Shown here: in pieces, positions 50,483 to 52,500 of the stretch
Numbering within the stretch: the stretch's first letter is position 1
Layout: every line of letters begins with the position of its first letter
Assembly (NCBI GenBank): GCA_963575745.1
Contig: CAUYUJ010019256.1
Location: 2,501 to 55,000 of the forward strand
Source of the DNA: Prorocentrum cordatum
Taxonomy: Eukaryota; Sar; Dinophyceae; Prorocentrales; Prorocentraceae
Reading direction: 5' to 3'
DNA length: 52,500 nucleotides
Position numbers and translations under genes: made by a program
Notes under the pieces: model-generated
Database searches by the model: none
What the model saw: only the letters and a program-made list of their open reading frames with translations
Told to the model about the DNA's origin: nothing

Positions 50483-52356
50483 ATGGCCAGCTCGAGGGCA
50501 GTCTGCGTGATCCTGGCTGGGCGGTTCTCCCGGTCCTTCGCGGTGGGGGCGCTCAATGTTCGGCTGCCCGCAAGAAGGGGCCCTCCGCCAGGGGGACCTC
50601 TGGGGCGCGGCCTTCCGAGAGGGCGCGCGGGGCGCCACGCCCAGGGCCCGCGGGGCCGCCCGCCTGCCGCGCGGCGCGCGCGGCCCCCTCGGCAGGCCGC
50701 GCCGCAGAGGGCCACCCGCTGCCGCTGGCCTTGGTATCGCTCGGACGTGTGCATTTTTCCTTCGGCGAGGACCATCGAGGAGCAGCCTTGATCCATTGGC
50801 GAAAAAACCACGCACGAAACCGAAAAAGAACACAGGGAATGGACGTCCGAGCGATGGCCGGTGGCCACCCCCTGCGCGCAGCCGAGATGTGGCACTGCCC
50901 CTGGCGCTCGGAGCCCGCGGCCTCAGCGCCGCCGGCATCTTCGCGGCGCTCTCCGCGGGGCTCGCGGGCGCCGTGCTGCAGACGCTCGCCGTGGGCCGGC
51001 TGGCGCGGCGGCTGCCCCGGCAGGCGGTGCTGGCCCTGCTGACCGCCGCCATGTCCGCGGCGTGCGCCGTCCTCGCAGCGGCCGGCGGCCAACTCCCGGT
51101 GGCGCTTCTTCGACGGTGCAAAGGGGGGCCCTGAGGGATGTGGCCCTAATTAAGGACGCTCGGACTCCAGCAGTGAAGGTTCAATGTGTGCTTCGCGATC
51201 TCTCTGTTTTGGCTCGGCCCGTGATGCGAACGGCACCCGCCCGAGCCAACAGGAAACCTGGAAACTTTCGCACATTGCGGCGAAAATAGAAACCAGCAAA
51301 ACAAAGAATGAAGATTCAGCTTGTGGTTCACTTCTTGCCCTTAGGGACCCATCCCTCAGGTCAGTGCCCCATCGTTGAACCGCCGTCCTTCTCGTGGGGC
51401 TGCTGGGAGGCGTCTGCGTACAGCCCAACGTCGCAGCGCAGGTGCCCTTGGAACAGGCCACCCTGGCCGACGCCTGCTCCAGCAAGGCGGAGAAGACGGC
51501 AATCTTCGGGTGGTACAACGCCGTGTCGTCGGCCGCGATCTCGCTCGGGTCGTTTGCCTGTGGGTTGCCCCTTCCAGCCGCCCTTGTTGGCTCAGGTGAG
51601 ACGCAGCAGGAGGCGGCACCGTTGCAAGTGGTGGCCGTTTCAGTCGTGCTGGGCCTCGTGGCGGTGGCGTACGCTACGTTGGGTATCGCAGGGTCGACTG
51701 TCGGCGCGGCCGATGCGACGCTGCTGGACAAGAAGCCAGACCTGACTCTCACGCGGTGCCCACACCGCGGCCGGATCGTGGGCTTGGCGTCGCTCTTTGC
51801 TGTAGACTCTTGGGCGGGAGGTATGGTGTTGCAAGCGGTGTTCACGTATTGGCTCAGCACGCAGTACGGCGTCTCCGAGCGGGCCATTGGTGTGCTCTTC
51901 GGAGTTGGCAGTGTACTTGGCACTGGCTCATACGCCGTGGCAGTTTGGCTTTGCAATCGCATTGGGCCGATTCCCACCATGGTCTTCACACACTTGCCTT
52001 CCAATATTACAATGATGTTGATGCCATTCATGCCCAACGTCGCACTCGTGTATATCCTTTTCCTGACTCGTGCTTGTCTGTGCCAGATGGACGTGCCACC
52101 CAGAGACCTGTTCATGATGACCGTAGTAAACGATGACGAGCGGGTGGCGTGTTCGTCGACCATCACCCTTGCTCGCGCTGCAGCCTGCGTGCTGGGCCCT
52201 GCGACAGGAGCGGCGATGTGGCGCTCGTTTGGGCCTTCGGCGCCGTTGATTGCGGGCGGCTTCACGAAGTGCGTGTATGATGTTATACTCCTCGTGGCTT
52301 TCCAATCCGTTGGTCCAGTAGATGGGGTGAAGCCTGGATCGGCGGGCCCAGCATGA
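50483..52356 (+). CDS. Major facilitator superfamily transporter, three exons
   Basis: Exon 1 (50483-about 50559) starts MASSRAVCVILAGRFSRSFA and carries the first membrane segment (VGALNV). Exon 2 (about 50887-51110) reads ALPLALGARGLSAAGIFAAL, then GRLARRLPRQ, the MFS motif A between segments 2 and 3. Exon 3 (about 51391-52356, TGA at 52354) has the remaining eight or so helices. It includes PLEQATLADACSSKAEKTAI after segment 4 and MDVPPRDLFMMTVVNDDERV, the MDVPxR loop seen before helix 11 in many MFS carriers. About 420 residues, normal for the family. It is a membrane carrier; the substrate is unknown. Third positions are mostly G or C. The joins that rebuild the helices (GALNV|ALPL and PVALL|VGLLGGV) are inferred, and neither gives a clean GT-AG intron. 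Confidence 0.88.
50690..50880. repeat. Inverted repeat E10 in transporter intron 1
   Basis: ATCGCTCGGACGTGTGC (about 50728) pairs with GGACGTCCGAGCGATGGCC (about 50842), with outer GGGCCACC / GGTGGCC pairing. It fills the 3' part of intron 1. Short similar sequences flank the intron (ATGTTCGGCTGCCC in exon 1, ATGTGGCACTGCCC in exon 2), as if a target site had been duplicated. Confidence 0.6.
51111..51374. mobile_element. Introner-like inverted repeat E9 in transporter intron 2
   Basis: CCTGAGGGATGTGGCCCTAA (51130-51149) pairs with TTAGGGACCCATCCCTCAGG (51341-51360). The outer CGACGGTGCA and TGCCCCATCG extend the pairing to about 51111 and 51374. The element nearly equals the intron. A stop (TGA 51376-51378) in the exon 3 frame shows that the intron must extend past the usable AGs at 51359 and 51364. 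Confidence 0.7.
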
Positions 52357-52500
52357 CGATGTGCGTGCTTGTATGCGCTTCGCTTGCTCTGGAGGAGGAA
52401 AGGGAGGAGAGGGAGGGGGAGGAGGAGAAGGGCGGAGGAGGGCGAAGAAAAAAGAGAGACAAAAACGAAAACACAAAAGCAGGAGAGGGGGACGGCGGGG
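52357..52500. other. 3' flank of the transporter gene
   Basis: After the stop there is a GGA/GA-rich purine stretch (52391-52485) to the window end. Nothing else is recognised. Confidence 0.5.

Noticed and set aside
1-52500. tRNA, rRNA or small-RNA genes
   Set aside because: I looked for tRNA arm motifs and the spliced-leader sequence by eye and found none that hold; a covariance-model scan would be decisive.

Overview
The window looks like nuclear DNA of a dinoflagellate, probably a GC-rich, repeat-rich, Prorocentrum-like genome (inference). The evidence is: codons with almost only G or C at the third position in the real exons; a secreted protein of a lineage-typical type (Cys-rich module, Thr/Pro linker, vWD-like GDPH domain); introns made of inverted-repeat (introner-like) insertions, some with non-canonical borders; a LINE-type retroposon fragment with a C-terminal RNase H domain; and trinucleotide microsatellites hundreds of bases long. 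Nothing suggests a bacterium, organelle or virus. Most long open frames in the window are artefacts of microsatellites.

Genes I can support: (1) 1-1012, minus strand: C-terminal part of a LINE-type polyprotein (zinc-binding motif plus RNase H), open at the window edge and cut by a CCT tract. (2) about 6.25-11.71 kb, plus strand: a multi-exon Cid1/TUTase-like terminal nucleotidyltransferase with all three catalytic carboxylates, probably with upstream exons. (3) 19916-20923, plus strand: an intronless secreted protein with a vWD-like domain. (4) about 32.1-38.84 kb, plus strand: a degenerate coding block containing a recognisable KptA/Tpt1 RNA 2'-phosphotransferase domain, broken by frameshifts and stops and split by a 1.27-kb repeat insertion. 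(5) 50483-52356, plus strand: a three-exon major facilitator superfamily transporter whose introns both contain inverted repeats and lack clear GT-AG borders. A few further GC3-saturated islands are weak exon candidates.

Layout: 1-4.45 kb is the LINE fragment and three copies of a 0.5-kb repeat separated by CCT tracts, one copy carrying a nested 0.8-kb insertion. 4.45-12.6 kb holds the nucleotidyltransferase gene, whose large introns are packed with fold-back elements and dispersed repeats. 12.6-19.2 kb is repeats only: fold-backs, GT/CT tracts, and a 3.3-kb array of 1-1.2-kb units. 19.9-20.9 kb is the secreted-protein gene. 21-31.8 kb is repeats and long (CAT)n, (CTC)n and (GAG)n tracts. 31.8-38.8 kb is the KptA block. 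39-50.3 kb is mostly unassigned or repetitive, including a 1.1-kb (GAT)n tract. 50.48-52.36 kb is the transporter.

The main theme is mobile and fold-back DNA shaping gene structure. At least nine inverted-repeat designs of 67-290 bp occur. One fills a nucleotidyltransferase intron exactly, flanked by an AGGTG duplication that supplies both splice sites. Two others lie in the transporter introns. Four copies of another share 13-bp termini, one with a clean 5-bp target duplication. No functional link between the genes can be inferred from their order.
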